From assembly GCA_028292835.1 (NCBI GenBank), contig JAQGLP010000447.1, forward strand, positions 1-12,240: a stretch of DNA of 12,240 nucleotides, read 5' to 3'. This DNA is from Variovorax sp. (lineage in GTDB: Bacteria; Pseudomonadota; Gammaproteobacteria; Burkholderiales; Burkholderiaceae_C). The notes under the pieces were generated by a model. It made no database searches. It had not been told where the DNA came from and saw only the letters and a program-made list of their open reading frames with translations. Of this stretch, positions 6,562 to 12,240 are shown in pieces. Numbering within the stretch: the first letter of the stretch is position 1; every line of letters begins with the position of its first letter. A program made the position numbers and the translations under genes.

Positions 6562-7514
6562 GGGCGCGGATTGTAGAGAGCGCGCCACGTCTCCACCCAG
6601 CCGGCCAGCGCATCGGCGAGCGTCGCGCCCGCGGGGGGCGGCAGGTCGAGCATGCGCGCCGCGTCCGCCAGGGCCGAGCGCGCCGCGTCGGGCGTGGACG
6701 TGTCGAGCGGCGTCGCGCCGTTTTGTTTTGACAGCTTCTCGCCGTCGGCCGCGCGCACCAGCGGCGTGTGCAGGTAGCTGGGCGTCGGCAGGCCGAGCGC
6801 GCGCTGCAGCAGGATCTGGCGCGGCGTGTTGTCGGCGAGGTCCTCGCCGCGCACGACGTCGGTGATGCCCTGGTCGGCATCGTCCACCACCACGGCGAGC
6901 TGGTAGGCCCAGGGGCCGTCGGCGCGCCGCAGCACGAAATCGCCCACCTCGCGGCCCACGTCCTGGCACTGGCGCCCCAGGCGGCGGTCGGTCCAGCACA
7001 GGCTGGTTGCTATTGTTTCGATAGCTGACTGCGCAGGCGGGACGGGCGCTGGAGCTTGATTTGAATCAAAGTTCACGGTGGCGAAGCGCCACGCGCGCGC
7101 CGCGCGGCCGTGCAGACCCGCCCGGCAGGTTCCGGGATAGACGCGCTCGCCGTGGCGGCGGTGCCCGTCGTCCCGCCGCGCCAGCGCCTGGTCGATGTCG
7201 CGGCGCGAGCAGGCGCAAGGGTAGGCCAGCCCGGCGGCCGCGAGCCGTTCGAGCGCGCGCTCGTAGAGCGCGGTGCGCCGCGTCTGCCAAGCCGGCGGCG
7301 CATCGGGTTGCAGGCCGCAGGCGGCGAGCTGCGCCAGGATGCGCTCGCCCATGCCGGGCAGGCAGCGTTCGGTGTCGGCATCCTCGATGCGCACCAGCCA
7401 GCGGGCACGGGACCCGCGGGCACGCACGTCGAGCCAGCTGGCCAGCGCCGCGACCAGCGAGCCGGCGTGCAGCGCTCCCGTGGGGGAGGGCGCGAAGCGG
7501 CCGGTGGGCGTCAA
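6558..7514 (-). CDS. gluQ: Glutamyl-queuosine tRNA(Asp) synthetase GluQ (GluQ-RS), with an in-frame repeat insertion
   Basis: A truncated glutamyl-tRNA synthetase paralogue that attaches glutamate to queuosine-34 of tRNA-Asp. It is 318 residues, slightly longer than usual (about 290-300). The HIGH-type motif is SPTGALHAGS (10-19), following GRFAP. Zinc ligands are C100 and C102 (YPCACSRRD), Y126 and C130 (YPGTC). The ATP-binding region is WAYQLAVVVDDADQGITDVVRGEDL (about 202-226) and the KMSKS-type loop is EKLSKQNG (259-266). The C-terminal anticodon-binding domain of GluRS is absent, as expected. Residues about 149-173 have no counterpart in E. coli YadB by eye and are encoded by a palindromic repeat-like element (6996-7070). 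The start is TTG at 7512-7514, with GAGGTGG nine bases upstream; the product then begins MTPTGRFAPSPTG, the normal family opening. It lies four bases after the oxidoreductase stop and overlaps trmB by four bases (GTGA). Confidence 0.92.
   Translation of the reverse strand: MTPTGRFAPSPTGALHAGSLVAALASWLDVRARGSRARWLVRIEDADTERCLPGMGERILAQLAACGLQPDAPPAWQTRRTALYERALERLAAAGLAYPCACSRRDIDQALARRDDGHRRHGERVYPGTCRAGLHGRAARAWRFATVNFDSNQAPAPVPPAQSAIETIATSLCWTDRRLGRQCQDVGREVGDFVLRRADGPWAYQLAVVVDDADQGITDVVRGEDLADNTPRQILLQRALGLPTPSYLHTPLVRAADGEKLSKQNGATPLDTSTPDAARSALADAARMLDLPPPAGATLADALAGWVETWRALYNPRP
6996..7070 (+). repeat. Palindromic dispersed element inserted in frame within gluQ
   Basis: The core 7008-7027 (TGCTATTGTTTCGATAGCTG) forms a hairpin: GCTATTG, loop TTT, CGATAGC, with one T-G wobble. 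It matches the intergenic element at 3464-3483 (minus strand) at 17 of 20 positions. A second perfect inverted repeat, TTGATT-TG-AATCAA, lies at 7056-7069. The whole segment encodes residues 149-173 of GluQ, which interrupt the family alignment between ATVN and WTDRRLGRQ. The length of about 75 bases is a multiple of three and contains no stop in the gluQ frame. Exact ends are uncertain by several bases. Confidence 0.65.
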
Positions 7515-7518
7515 GGGG

Positions 7519-8619
7519 TCAGGCCACCTCGAGGGCCAGGGACAGGCCCGAGAGAAAAGCGTCCTCCACCCGGTGGCCGGTGCACCAGTCGCCGGCCGCG
7601 CCCAGGCGTTTCTTGGCGTCCCAAAGGTGCGGCCGGCCGGCCGGCGCCTGCGTCTGCGCCTCGGGCCAGCAGCGTGCCTGCGCGAACGAGGGCGTGGCGT
7701 AGATGCCGGTGATCTCGGTGAAGGCGCGCAGCAGCTTGGCCTCGATGCGCGGGGCGTCGTCGCTCAGGTGTTCCTCGGACCAGGCCGGGCTGGCCTGCAG
7801 CGTCCAGCGCTCGATGGTCTCGCGGCCGGGCTTGGAGGACTCGCGCGCCAGCCAGGCAACGCGGTGGTGCGTGCTGCGCGCCGCGTTCCACTGCGGACCG
7901 AGGTGCGACAGCGTGGGCTGGGTCGCCTGCGGGAAGGCGATCATCAGTGTCCAGCAGGGCCACACGCTCACCGGCGCGAGCTGGCGCGAGAGCTTGGCCG
8001 ACAGGGCACCGTCGCCCAGCAGCTGGCGCGCTGCGGCCGGCGGCACGGCCAGCAGCACCGCGTCGAAGCCGGAGTAGACGCTCGGCGCATCGGTCGCGCC
8101 CTCGGTGCGCAGTTGCCAGCGCCTGGGCTCGATGGCGTCGGGCTCGATGTGAGTGACCTGCGTGCCTGTCACGAGCGCGTCGCCCAGCGGCGCGGCCCAG
8201 TGGGCAACCAGCGCATCCATGCCCGGCAGCGCGACCCAGTGCGACTCGCGCGTCGGCAGTGCCGCCTCGGCCACGCGGCCGCGCGTGTCGAGCACGCGCA
8301 CGGCATTGGCGCTCCACGGCCGGCACAGGGTGGGCGCGGTCTCCAGCGCCCGCACGAAGCGCGGATCGCGCACCGTGAAGTACTGCGCGCCGCTGTCGAA
8401 GCGGCCAAAGGGCGTGCGCTCGCTGGCCATGCGCCCGCCCGCCCCCTGCTCGCGCTCGAACACCGTCACGCGGTGGCCGGCCTGCACCAGGGTCCGGGCA
8501 CAGGCGACACCCGCCATGCCGGCGCCGATGACGGCGAAGTGCTTGCCCCGGTCCGTGGCGGCAGGGGCGGCAGCGGCAGCGGTGCTTCGGTGGCGATCGG
8601 CGGGAGAGCGTGCGGTCAT
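7519..8619 (-). CDS. Renalase-like FAD-dependent amine oxidase-fold oxidoreductase
   Basis: 366-residue flavoprotein of the renalase-like group of FAD-dependent oxidoreductases, small bacterial relatives of monoamine oxidase. Bacterial renalases oxidise mis-reduced NAD(P)H isomers, but whether this one does is not shown. The Rossmann motif is at about residues 28-55 (FAVIGAGMAGVACARTL ... VTVFER), followed by GAGGRMAS and the family segment RFDSGAQYFTVRDPRF (about 73-88). A C-terminal FAD contact is in GDWCTGHRVEDAFLSGLSLA. The first 25 residues (Ala/Arg/Ser/Thr-rich) precede the fold and look dispensable. ATG at 8617-8619 is the only ATG before the Gly-rich loop; its Shine-Dalgarno (AGAAAG) is weak. 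It is first of three closely packed genes: gluQ starts four bases after its stop and trmB overlaps gluQ. The 68-base gap to the LysR gene may hold a promoter, but no strong hexamers are seen. Confidence 0.82.
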   Translation of the reverse strand: MTARSPADRHRSTAAAAAPAATDRGKHFAVIGAGMAGVACARTLVQAGHRVTVFEREQGAGGRMASERTPFGRFDSGAQYFTVRDPRFVRALETAPTLCRPWSANAVRVLDTRGRVAEAALPTRESHWVALPGMDALVAHWAAPLGDALVTGTQVTHIEPDAIEPRRWQLRTEGATDAPSVYSGFDAVLLAVPPAAARQLLGDGALSAKLSRQLAPVSVWPCWTLMIAFPQATQPTLSHLGPQWNAARSTHHRVAWLARESSKPGRETIERWTLQASPAWSEEHLSDDAPRIEAKLLRAFTEITGIYATPSFAQARCWPEAQTQAPAGRPHLWDAKKRLGAAGDWCTGHRVEDAFLSGLSLALEVA

Positions 8620-8687
8620 GGAATGTCTTTCTGGTTCGGGGTTGCGAGGCACCGGGAGCGGTCTCTGTGCCGACTCTAACGCCGCTT

Positions 8688-9641
8688 TCAGCGCCCGCGA
8701 TGCCGCTCCAGCAGCGCGCGGCGCGTGCCTTCGTGCTCGAGTCGCTCCAGCCACCAGGCCAGCGCGCGGCCGGGGTCGCCCGCGGTGCGACCGCGCCAGG
8801 CGATGTGCATCTTCCTTGGCGGCAGCACGCGCTCGGTCCGGCGCTCGACCAGGTGGCCGGCCTCGATGTGCGGCCGGGCCATCGCTTCGGGCAGGAAGCC
8901 GCCGCCCAGGCCGTGCAGTTGCGCGGCCAGCTTGGCGCGCAGCGTCGGCACGGTCAGCACGTCCTGCCCGCCGACCAAATTGACCGTCATGCCCGGTCCG
9001 GCGCGCGTGGAGTCGGCCGCCGCCACCGCGCGATGCGTGCGCAGCACGGCGTCGCTCAGCGGCTCGGCGGCACGCGCCAGTGGATGGTGCGGCGCCACCG
9101 CATACACAAAGCGCATCTCGCCCAGCAGCCGGCTGCGGATACCGGTGGCCGTGAAGGCGAGGCTGTCGGCGTCGAGCACGGCGCCGATCGCGAGATCGGC
9201 CTCGCCGCTGGTCAGTGCCTCGACGGTGCCCAGCAGCGTCTCGTCGCGCAGCTTGAGCCGGGTCGGCGGTTGCAGGGCGTAGAAGTCGCCGACCAGGTCG
9301 AACACCGGCCCGCGCGCGATCGCGCTGTCGAGCGCCAGCGTCAACATCGGCTCCCAGCCGGTGGCGATGCGCTTGACCCGGTTGGCGACCGCGTCGGTGT
9401 CGGCCAGCAGGCGCGGGGCCTCGCGCATCAGCTCGGCGCCGGCCGCCGTCAGGCGCGCCTGGCGCGCGCTGCGATCGAACAGCAGCACGTCGAGCGCCTC
9501 CTCGATCTGGCGCACGCGGTAGCTCAGCGCGCTGGGCACCAAGTCGAGCGCGCGCGCCGCCGCGGCGAAGCTGCCCGTGCTCTCTACCGCCTGCAGCATC
9601 GACAGCGCCTCGGGCGTGAGCACTTCGCGGGGCGTTGGCAT
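8688..9641 (-). CDS. LysR-family regulator, YhaJ-like
   Basis: 317-residue LysR-type regulator. The winged helix-turn-helix spans about residues 8-68: LTPEALSMLQAVESTGSFAAAARALDLVPSALSYRVRQIEEALDVLLFDRS, followed by LTAAG. That segment closely resembles E. coli YhaJ as I remember it (GSFAAAA ... VPSALSY ... EE-LDV-LFDRS, and later GWE-LT). The effector domain follows to the C-terminus. Start: a GTG two codons upstream (9645-9647) also opens this frame, but AGGAG at 9647-9651 is correctly spaced (five bases) only for the ATG at 9639-9641, so I chose the ATG. It is divergent from the pirin gene across 130 bases containing a LysR-type palindrome. It probably autoregulates and controls the pirin-DoxX-flavoprotein operon; control of the downstream renalase-gluQ-trmB genes is less likely. 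LysR family is certain; the YhaJ kinship is from memory of that sequence. Confidence 0.88.
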   Translation of the reverse strand: MPTPREVLTPEALSMLQAVESTGSFAAAARALDLVPSALSYRVRQIEEALDVLLFDRSARQARLTAAGAELMREAPRLLADTDAVANRVKRIATGWEPMLTLALDSAIARGPVFDLVGDFYALQPPTRLKLRDETLLGTVEALTSGEADLAIGAVLDADSLAFTATGIRSRLLGEMRFVYAVAPHHPLARAAEPLSDAVLRTHRAVAAADSTRAGPGMTVNLVGGQDVLTVPTLRAKLAAQLHGLGGGFLPEAMARPHIEAGHLVERRTERVLPPRKMHIAWRGRTAGDPGRALAWWLERLEHEGTRRALLERHRGR

Positions 9642-9646
9642 GGCCA

Positions 9647-9651
9647 CTCCT
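9647..9651 (-). promoter_or_regulatory. Ribosome binding site that fixes the ATG start of the YhaJ-like regulator
   Basis: Minus strand AGGAG, five bases (TGGCC) before ATG at 9641. It overlaps the alternative GTG at 9647 and so rules that start out. Confidence 0.7.
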
Positions 9652-9654
9652 GAT

Positions 9655-9673
9655 CATTCAAAAAAATTGAATG
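9655..9673. promoter_or_regulatory. LysR-type operator between the YhaJ-like regulator and pirin genes
   Basis: CATTCAA-AAAAA-TTGAATG is a perfect seven-base inverted repeat with a five-base spacer. Inside it T9658 and A9670 are separated by exactly 11 bases, the classic T-N11-A LysR box. It lies four bases upstream of the regulator's ribosome binding site and about 100 bases before the pirin ATG. Bound protein would therefore sit at the regulator's own promoter/leader while facing the pirin promoter, the usual layout for autorepression plus divergent activation. Binding by the adjacent regulator is inferred. Confidence 0.6.
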
Positions 9674-9693
9674 GTGCCATCAAAACCCGACGC

Positions 9694-9721
9694 TTCCAAC
9701 GAGGGACCAAGCGCCTAAAGT
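9694..9721 (+). promoter_or_regulatory. Candidate promoter of the pirin-DoxX operon
   Basis: -35-like TTCCAA (9694-9699, poor) and -10-like TAAAGT (9716-9721), spacing 16. A weak -35 with an upstream LysR box fits an activator-dependent promoter. The 11-mer CGCCTAAAGTC around the -10 recurs exactly upstream of the class II aldolase gene (minus strand, 4338-4328). Confidence 0.3.
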
Positions 9722-9771
9722 CAGTTTCATCCGCTGCGCACACGGCGTGGCACAGAAAAAAGGATCAAACG

Positions 9772-10473
9772 ATGTTGCAAGTTCGCAAGTCTGGGGAGCG
9801 CGGGTTCGCAGACCATGGGTGGCTGCGCTCGTTCCACAGTTTTTCCTTCGCCGGCTACCATGACCCGGCCCACATGGGCTGGGGCAACCTGCGCGTGATC
9901 AACGAGGACCGGGTGGCGCCCGGCGCCGGTTTCGGCGGGCACAGCCACAGGGACATGGAAATCATCAGCTACGTGCTGGAGGGCGCGCTGGCGCACCAAG
10001 ACAGCCTGGGCAACGTCGAGAGCATTCCGGCGGGCGAGGTGCAGCGCATGAGCGCCGGCACCGGCGTGACGCACAGCGAGTTCAACCACAGCAAGGGCGA
10101 GCCGGTGCACTTCCTGCAGATCTGGATCGAACCCGACGCCCGGGGCGTGAAGCCCGGCTACGAGCAAAAGCGCTTCGACGCGCAGGACAAGCGCGGCCGC
10201 CTGCGCCTGGTCGCCTCGCCCGACGGCGCCGCGGGCTCGCTCTCGATGCACGCCGATGCCCGGTTGTTCGCCGGCCTGTTCGACGGCGCCGAGGCCCTCG
10301 AACAGCCTCTGCCGGCGGGCCGCAAGGCCTATGTGCACCTGGTGCGCGGCGCGCTCGAAGTCAACGGCCAGCCGCTCACCGCGGGCGACGCTCTGCTGCT
10401 CGACAACGAGAGCACCCTGTCACTGGCGCACGGGCGCGACGCCGAGGTGCTGGTGTTCGACCTGGCCCGCTGA
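9772..10473 (+). CDS. Pirin family protein (YhaK/YhhW-like bicupin), first copy
   Basis: 233-residue cytoplasmic bicupin. Bacterial pirins such as E. coli YhhW bind a metal in the N-terminal cupin and can act as quercetin 2,3-dioxygenases in vitro; YhaK is a redox-sensitive relative. The metal ligands are visible as H57 and H59 (GGHSHRDMEI) plus H101 and E103 (GVTHSEFNHS), at exactly the positions reported for YhhW. The opening (MLQVRKSGERG ... WLRSFHSFSFAGYHDP) and the core MGWGNLRVINEDRV are diagnostic. The C-terminal cupin is at about residues 150-233 (YVHLVRGALEVNGQPLTAGDALLL). ATG at 9772 has AAGGA seven bases upstream. It is the first gene of an operon-like run with DoxX, a flavodoxin-like reductase and a second pirin, divergent from a YhaJ-like LysR gene. 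Physiological substrate unknown. Confidence 0.94.
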   Translation: MLQVRKSGERGFADHGWLRSFHSFSFAGYHDPAHMGWGNLRVINEDRVAPGAGFGGHSHRDMEIISYVLEGALAHQDSLGNVESIPAGEVQRMSAGTGVTHSEFNHSKGEPVHFLQIWIEPDARGVKPGYEQKRFDAQDKRGRLRLVASPDGAAGSLSMHADARLFAGLFDGAEALEQPLPAGRKAYVHLVRGALEVNGQPLTAGDALLLDNESTLSLAHGRDAEVLVFDLAR

Positions 10474-10517
10474 GCCCTTTGTCTTTTCTGTTTTTTTTAA
10501 CTTTCAAGGAGATTTTC

Positions 10518-10958
10518 ATGACCACATCCGCCTTCCCCGCCACCGCGCACTCATCTTCCACCACCACCGCGCAGGACGTCCTCGCCCTGCTCGGGCGCAT
10601 CCTGCTGGCCGGTCTGTTCGTGCCGGCCGGCATCGCCAAGCTGACGGGTTTCGCGGGCACGGTGGGCTACATCGGCTCGGTCGGCCTGCCGCTGGCGCCA
10701 CTCGGCGCGGCGCTTGCCATCGTGGTGGAACTGGGCTTCGGCTTGCTGCTGCTGGTCGGATTCAAGACGCGGGTGGCGGCCGTCGTGCTGGCCCTGTTCA
10801 CGGTCGTGGCCGGCGTGTTCTTCCACAATTACTGGGCCATGGCGGCTGACAAGGCCATGGTGAACCAGCTCATGTTCTTCAAGAACGTCGCCATCGCCGG
10901 TGGCCTGCTGGCTTTCGCCGCCTTCGGCGCCGGTCGCCTGAGCATCGACAAGCGCTGA
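10518..10958 (+). CDS. DoxX family inner-membrane protein (YqjF-like)
   Basis: 146-residue integral membrane protein of the DoxX family. Four hydrophobic segments are visible at about residues 20-45 (ALLGRILLAGLFVPAGIAKLTGF), 55-82 (PLAPLGAALAIVVELGFGLLLLVG), 86-106 and 118-140. The G-R-I-L-L-A-G-L-F---G--KL-GF signature is typical. Family members sit in the inner membrane, often beside redox enzymes; in actinobacteria DoxX links a thiol system and superoxide dismutase. E. coli YqjF is strongly induced by quinone-like products of dinitrotoluene. ATG at 10518 has a perfect AAGGAG six bases upstream, preferred over a TTG at 10479 lying in the T-rich leader. The gap to pirin is 44 bases and includes a run of eight T; no hairpin precedes it, so it is not a terminator. 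Molecular function is not established. Confidence 0.88.
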   Translation: MTTSAFPATAHSSSTTTAQDVLALLGRILLAGLFVPAGIAKLTGFAGTVGYIGSVGLPLAPLGAALAIVVELGFGLLLLVGFKTRVAAVVLALFTVVAGVFFHNYWAMAADKAMVNQLMFFKNVAIAGGLLAFAAFGAGRLSIDKR

Positions 10959-10986
10959 TTTTTTACTGAAAACCTCCAGGAATCCC

Positions 10987-11538
10987 ATGCCACAGATCGC
11001 AGTCGTCTTTCATTCGGGCTACGGCCACACCCACCGCATTGCCCAGGCCGTGGCCGACGGCGCCGACGCGCAACTGGTCGTGATCGACGCCGACGGCAAC
11101 CTGCCCGCCGGCGGCTGGGAATTGCTGGCCTCGGCGGACGCCATCATCCTGGGCGCGCCGACCTACATGGGCGGGCCGAGCTGGCAGTTCAAGAAGTTCG
11201 CCGATGCCTCGTCGAAGGTCTGGTACGCGGAGGGCTGGAAGGACAAGCTCTTCGCCGGCTTCACCAACAGCGCGGCCATGAACGGCGACAAGTTCGCCAC
11301 GCTCGCCTACCTGTGGACGCTCGCAATGCAGCACAGCGGCCTGTGGGTCAGCCTCGGCATCAAGCCGGGCAACGACAAGGCGGCGCGGCGCGACACGCTC
11401 AACTACGTCGGCGGCTATGGCGGCCTGCTCACCACGTCGCCGTCGGACGCCAGCCCCGCCGAGATGGCCCAGGGCGACTTCGATACCGCGCGCGTCTTCG
11501 GCAAGCGGGTGGCCGAAGTGGCACGATCACGCGCTTGA
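10987..11538 (+). CDS. WrbA/flavodoxin-like NAD(P)H oxidoreductase
   Basis: 183-residue flavodoxin-fold protein of the NADPH-dependent FMN reductase/WrbA group. The FMN phosphate loop is at about residues 8-18 (FHSGYGHTHRIA). GAPTYMGGPSWQFKKFAD (about 56-73) and FAGFTNSAAMNGDK (about 89-102) match the other two flavin loops of WrbA-type quinone reductases, and GGYGGLLTTSP is the late loop. Expected role: two-electron reduction of quinones by NAD(P)H, which avoids semiquinone formation. It is shorter than WrbA (about 198), so I do not use that symbol. ATG at 10987 has AGGAA four bases upstream; the gap to doxX is 28 bases. The third gene of the pirin-DoxX run, it gives the cassette a plausible quinone-detoxifying enzyme. 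Confidence 0.88.
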   Translation: MPQIAVVFHSGYGHTHRIAQAVADGADAQLVVIDADGNLPAGGWELLASADAIILGAPTYMGGPSWQFKKFADASSKVWYAEGWKDKLFAGFTNSAAMNGDKFATLAYLWTLAMQHSGLWVSLGIKPGNDKAARRDTLNYVGGYGGLLTTSPSDASPAEMAQGDFDTARVFGKRVAEVARSRA

Positions 11539-11544
11539 TGGCTG

Positions 11545-11573
11545 CCGCGGCCGGTCGCATGGACGGGCCGCGG
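11545..11573 (+). other. GC-rich inverted repeat between the flavoprotein gene and the second pirin gene
   Basis: Arms CCGCGGCC (11545-11552) and GGCCGCGG (11566-11573) are perfectly complementary over eight bases, with a 13-base interval that can add three inner pairs (GTC/GAC). It starts seven bases after the stop codon and has no T-run. It could be an mRNA hairpin that tunes or protects the upstream message, or a partial stop that lowers expression of the second pirin. No function is proven. Confidence 0.5.
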
Positions 11574-11605
11574 GCCGAACACCAACCGAAACGGGAGTTC
11601 CCACG

Positions 11606-12240
11606 ATGAGCACGCCCCAGTTGCTTCGCCCCGCCGACAAGGACCTCGGCGGCGGCTTCAAGGTCCGGCGCCTGCTGCCGTCCGCGCAGCAGCGCGCGGT
11701 CGGGCCCTTCGTGTTCTTCGACCATTTCGGCCCCGCCACCGAGCGCCCCGGCGAGCAGCACGACGTGCGGCCGCATCCGCACATCGGCCTGGCGACCGTC
11801 ACCTACCTGTTCGAGGGGGCGATGCTGCACCGCGACAGCCTCGGCACCGTGCAGGAAATCCGCCCCGGCGCCATCAACTGGATGACGGCCGGGCGCGGCA
11901 TCGTGCATTCCGAGCGCAAGCCCGAGCGGCTCCAGGGCGAGATCTACGTGAACCACGGCCTGCAGCTGTGGGCTGCGCTGCCGCTCGCGCACGAGGAGGC
12001 CGAACCGGGCTTTTCGCACACGGACGCCAGCGCCATCCCGGCGCTCGACGATCAGGGCGCACGGGTGCGGGTGCTGATCGGCGAAGCCTTCGGCGCGCGC
12101 TCGCCGGTGCCGACCTTCGCCCCGACGGTCTACCTGGACCTCCAGCTGCCGGCGGGCGCCGTGTTCGAGCTGCCGGCGCTGGCGGGCGAACTCGCGGTGT
12201 ACGCGGTCGATGCGGCCGTGTCGGTCGATGGCACGGTGGT
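11606..12240 (+). CDS. Pirin family protein, second copy (3' end off the window)
   Basis: The first 211 codons of a second bicupin pirin. The N-terminal cupin carries the full ligand set H57 and H59 (RPHPHIGLAT) and H101 and E103 (GIVHSERKP), at the same residue numbers as the upstream pirin. The sequence otherwise belongs to a different pirin branch (VRRLLPSAQQRAVGPFVFFDHFGP opening, the long-type pirins of about 280-300 residues), so it is not a recent duplication. The second cupin starts near residue 175 (YLDLQLPAGAVFELPAL) and is cut at the right edge. ATG at 11606 has GGGAG eight bases upstream. The 67-base gap from the flavoprotein gene holds a GC-rich inverted repeat, so expression may be partly separated from the rest of the operon. 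Substrate unknown. Confidence 0.93.
   Translation, partial: MSTPQLLRPADKDLGGGFKVRRLLPSAQQRAVGPFVFFDHFGPATERPGEQHDVRPHPHIGLATVTYLFEGAMLHRDSLGTVQEIRPGAINWMTAGRGIVHSERKPERLQGEIYVNHGLQLWAALPLAHEEAEPGFSHTDASAIPALDDQGARVRVLIGEAFGARSPVPTFAPTVYLDLQLPAGAVFELPALAGELAVYAVDAAVSVDGTV

Noticed and set aside
4366..6576. Very long plus-strand open frame of 736 codons
   Set aside because: It is antisense to the binding-protein gene and trmB, both with clear family motifs. The translation is His/Arg/Gly/Ala-rich with no recognisable domain, typical of open antisense frames in GC-rich DNA.
5683..6999. trmB extended upstream to 438 codons
   Set aside because: The extension overlaps gluQ in another frame and has no homology pattern. 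The GTGA overlap gives a natural start at 6561.
8561..8582. GGC/AGC repeats near the start of the renalase-like gene as a functional repeat
   Set aside because: The units are imperfect and simply encode the Ala-rich N-terminus. Ordinary for GC-rich codon use.
9645..9647. GTG as the start of the YhaJ-like regulator
   Set aside because: The ribosome binding site AGGAG overlaps this codon, leaving no spacing. The ATG six bases further on is spaced correctly.
7519..9657. Renalase-like gene extended upstream to 712 codons
   Set aside because: The added part lies in another frame of the LysR gene 8688-9641, which is unmistakable. The flavoprotein fold starts shortly after the ATG at 8619.
10487..10500. 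T-rich run after the first pirin gene as a terminator
   Set aside because: No stem precedes the T-run, and the next gene starts within 20 bases with a strong ribosome binding site.
10479..10517. TTG start adding 13 residues to the DoxX protein
   Set aside because: It has no ribosome binding site, and a Phe-rich stretch from a T-run would be added. The ATG at 10518 has a perfect AAGGAG.
1..12240. Search for CRISPR arrays, tRNA/rRNA genes, insertion sequences, toxin-antitoxin or phage-defence genes
   Set aside because: No regularly spaced repeats, no transposase or nuclease motifs, and no tRNA-like cloverleaf ends were seen. All protein genes are chromosomal metabolic, regulatory or tRNA-modification types.

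Overview
The window is GC-rich, densely packed bacterial chromosome. It looks like a betaproteobacterium of the order Burkholderiales, most likely family Comamonadaceae (Variovorax/Acidovorax-like). That placement is an inference from protein flavour, codon use and two short palindromic elements of a kind I associate with that family. I see no rRNA, tRNA, CRISPR array, transposase or phage gene. There are eleven protein genes, two of them cut by the window edges, and no gene-free stretch longer than 200 bases.

Left part, all on the minus strand (read from 3298 down to 1): a LysR regulator (tcuR-like), then the tricarballylate dehydrogenase flavoprotein tcuA, then the iron-sulfur/membrane electron-transfer partner tcuB, which starts at a TTG inside the end of tcuA and runs off the left edge. 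TcuA oxidises tricarballylate to cis-aconitate and TcuB re-oxidises the flavin. Upstream, on the same strand, are a class II aldolase/adducin-family protein (3498-4265) and an orphan periplasmic binding protein of the branched-chain amino acid transporter type (4390-5538). Their substrates cannot be read from the sequence.

Middle part, also minus strand (9641 down to 5683): a YhaJ-like LysR regulator, a renalase-like FAD oxidoreductase, then the two tRNA-modification genes gluQ (glutamyl-queuosine tRNA-Asp synthetase) and trmB (tRNA m7G46 methyltransferase). gluQ starts at a TTG four bases after the oxidoreductase stop, and trmB starts at a GTG whose last bases form the gluQ stop (GTGA), so the last three genes look translationally coupled. 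gluQ carries an in-frame insertion of about 25 codons that matches a palindromic repeat also present between two genes elsewhere in the window.

Right part, plus strand (9772 to the right edge), divergent from the YhaJ-like regulator: pirin, DoxX membrane protein, WrbA/flavodoxin-like NAD(P)H oxidoreductase and a second pirin. The regulator-pirin intergenic region holds a perfect 7-bp inverted repeat containing a T-N11-A LysR-type box. The LysR + pirin + DoxX set parallels the E. coli YhaJ/YhaK/YqjF regulon, which responds to quinone-like breakdown products of dinitrotoluene. I therefore propose that this cassette is a compact, self-regulated quinone/electrophile-response unit. This is the most interesting system in the window.
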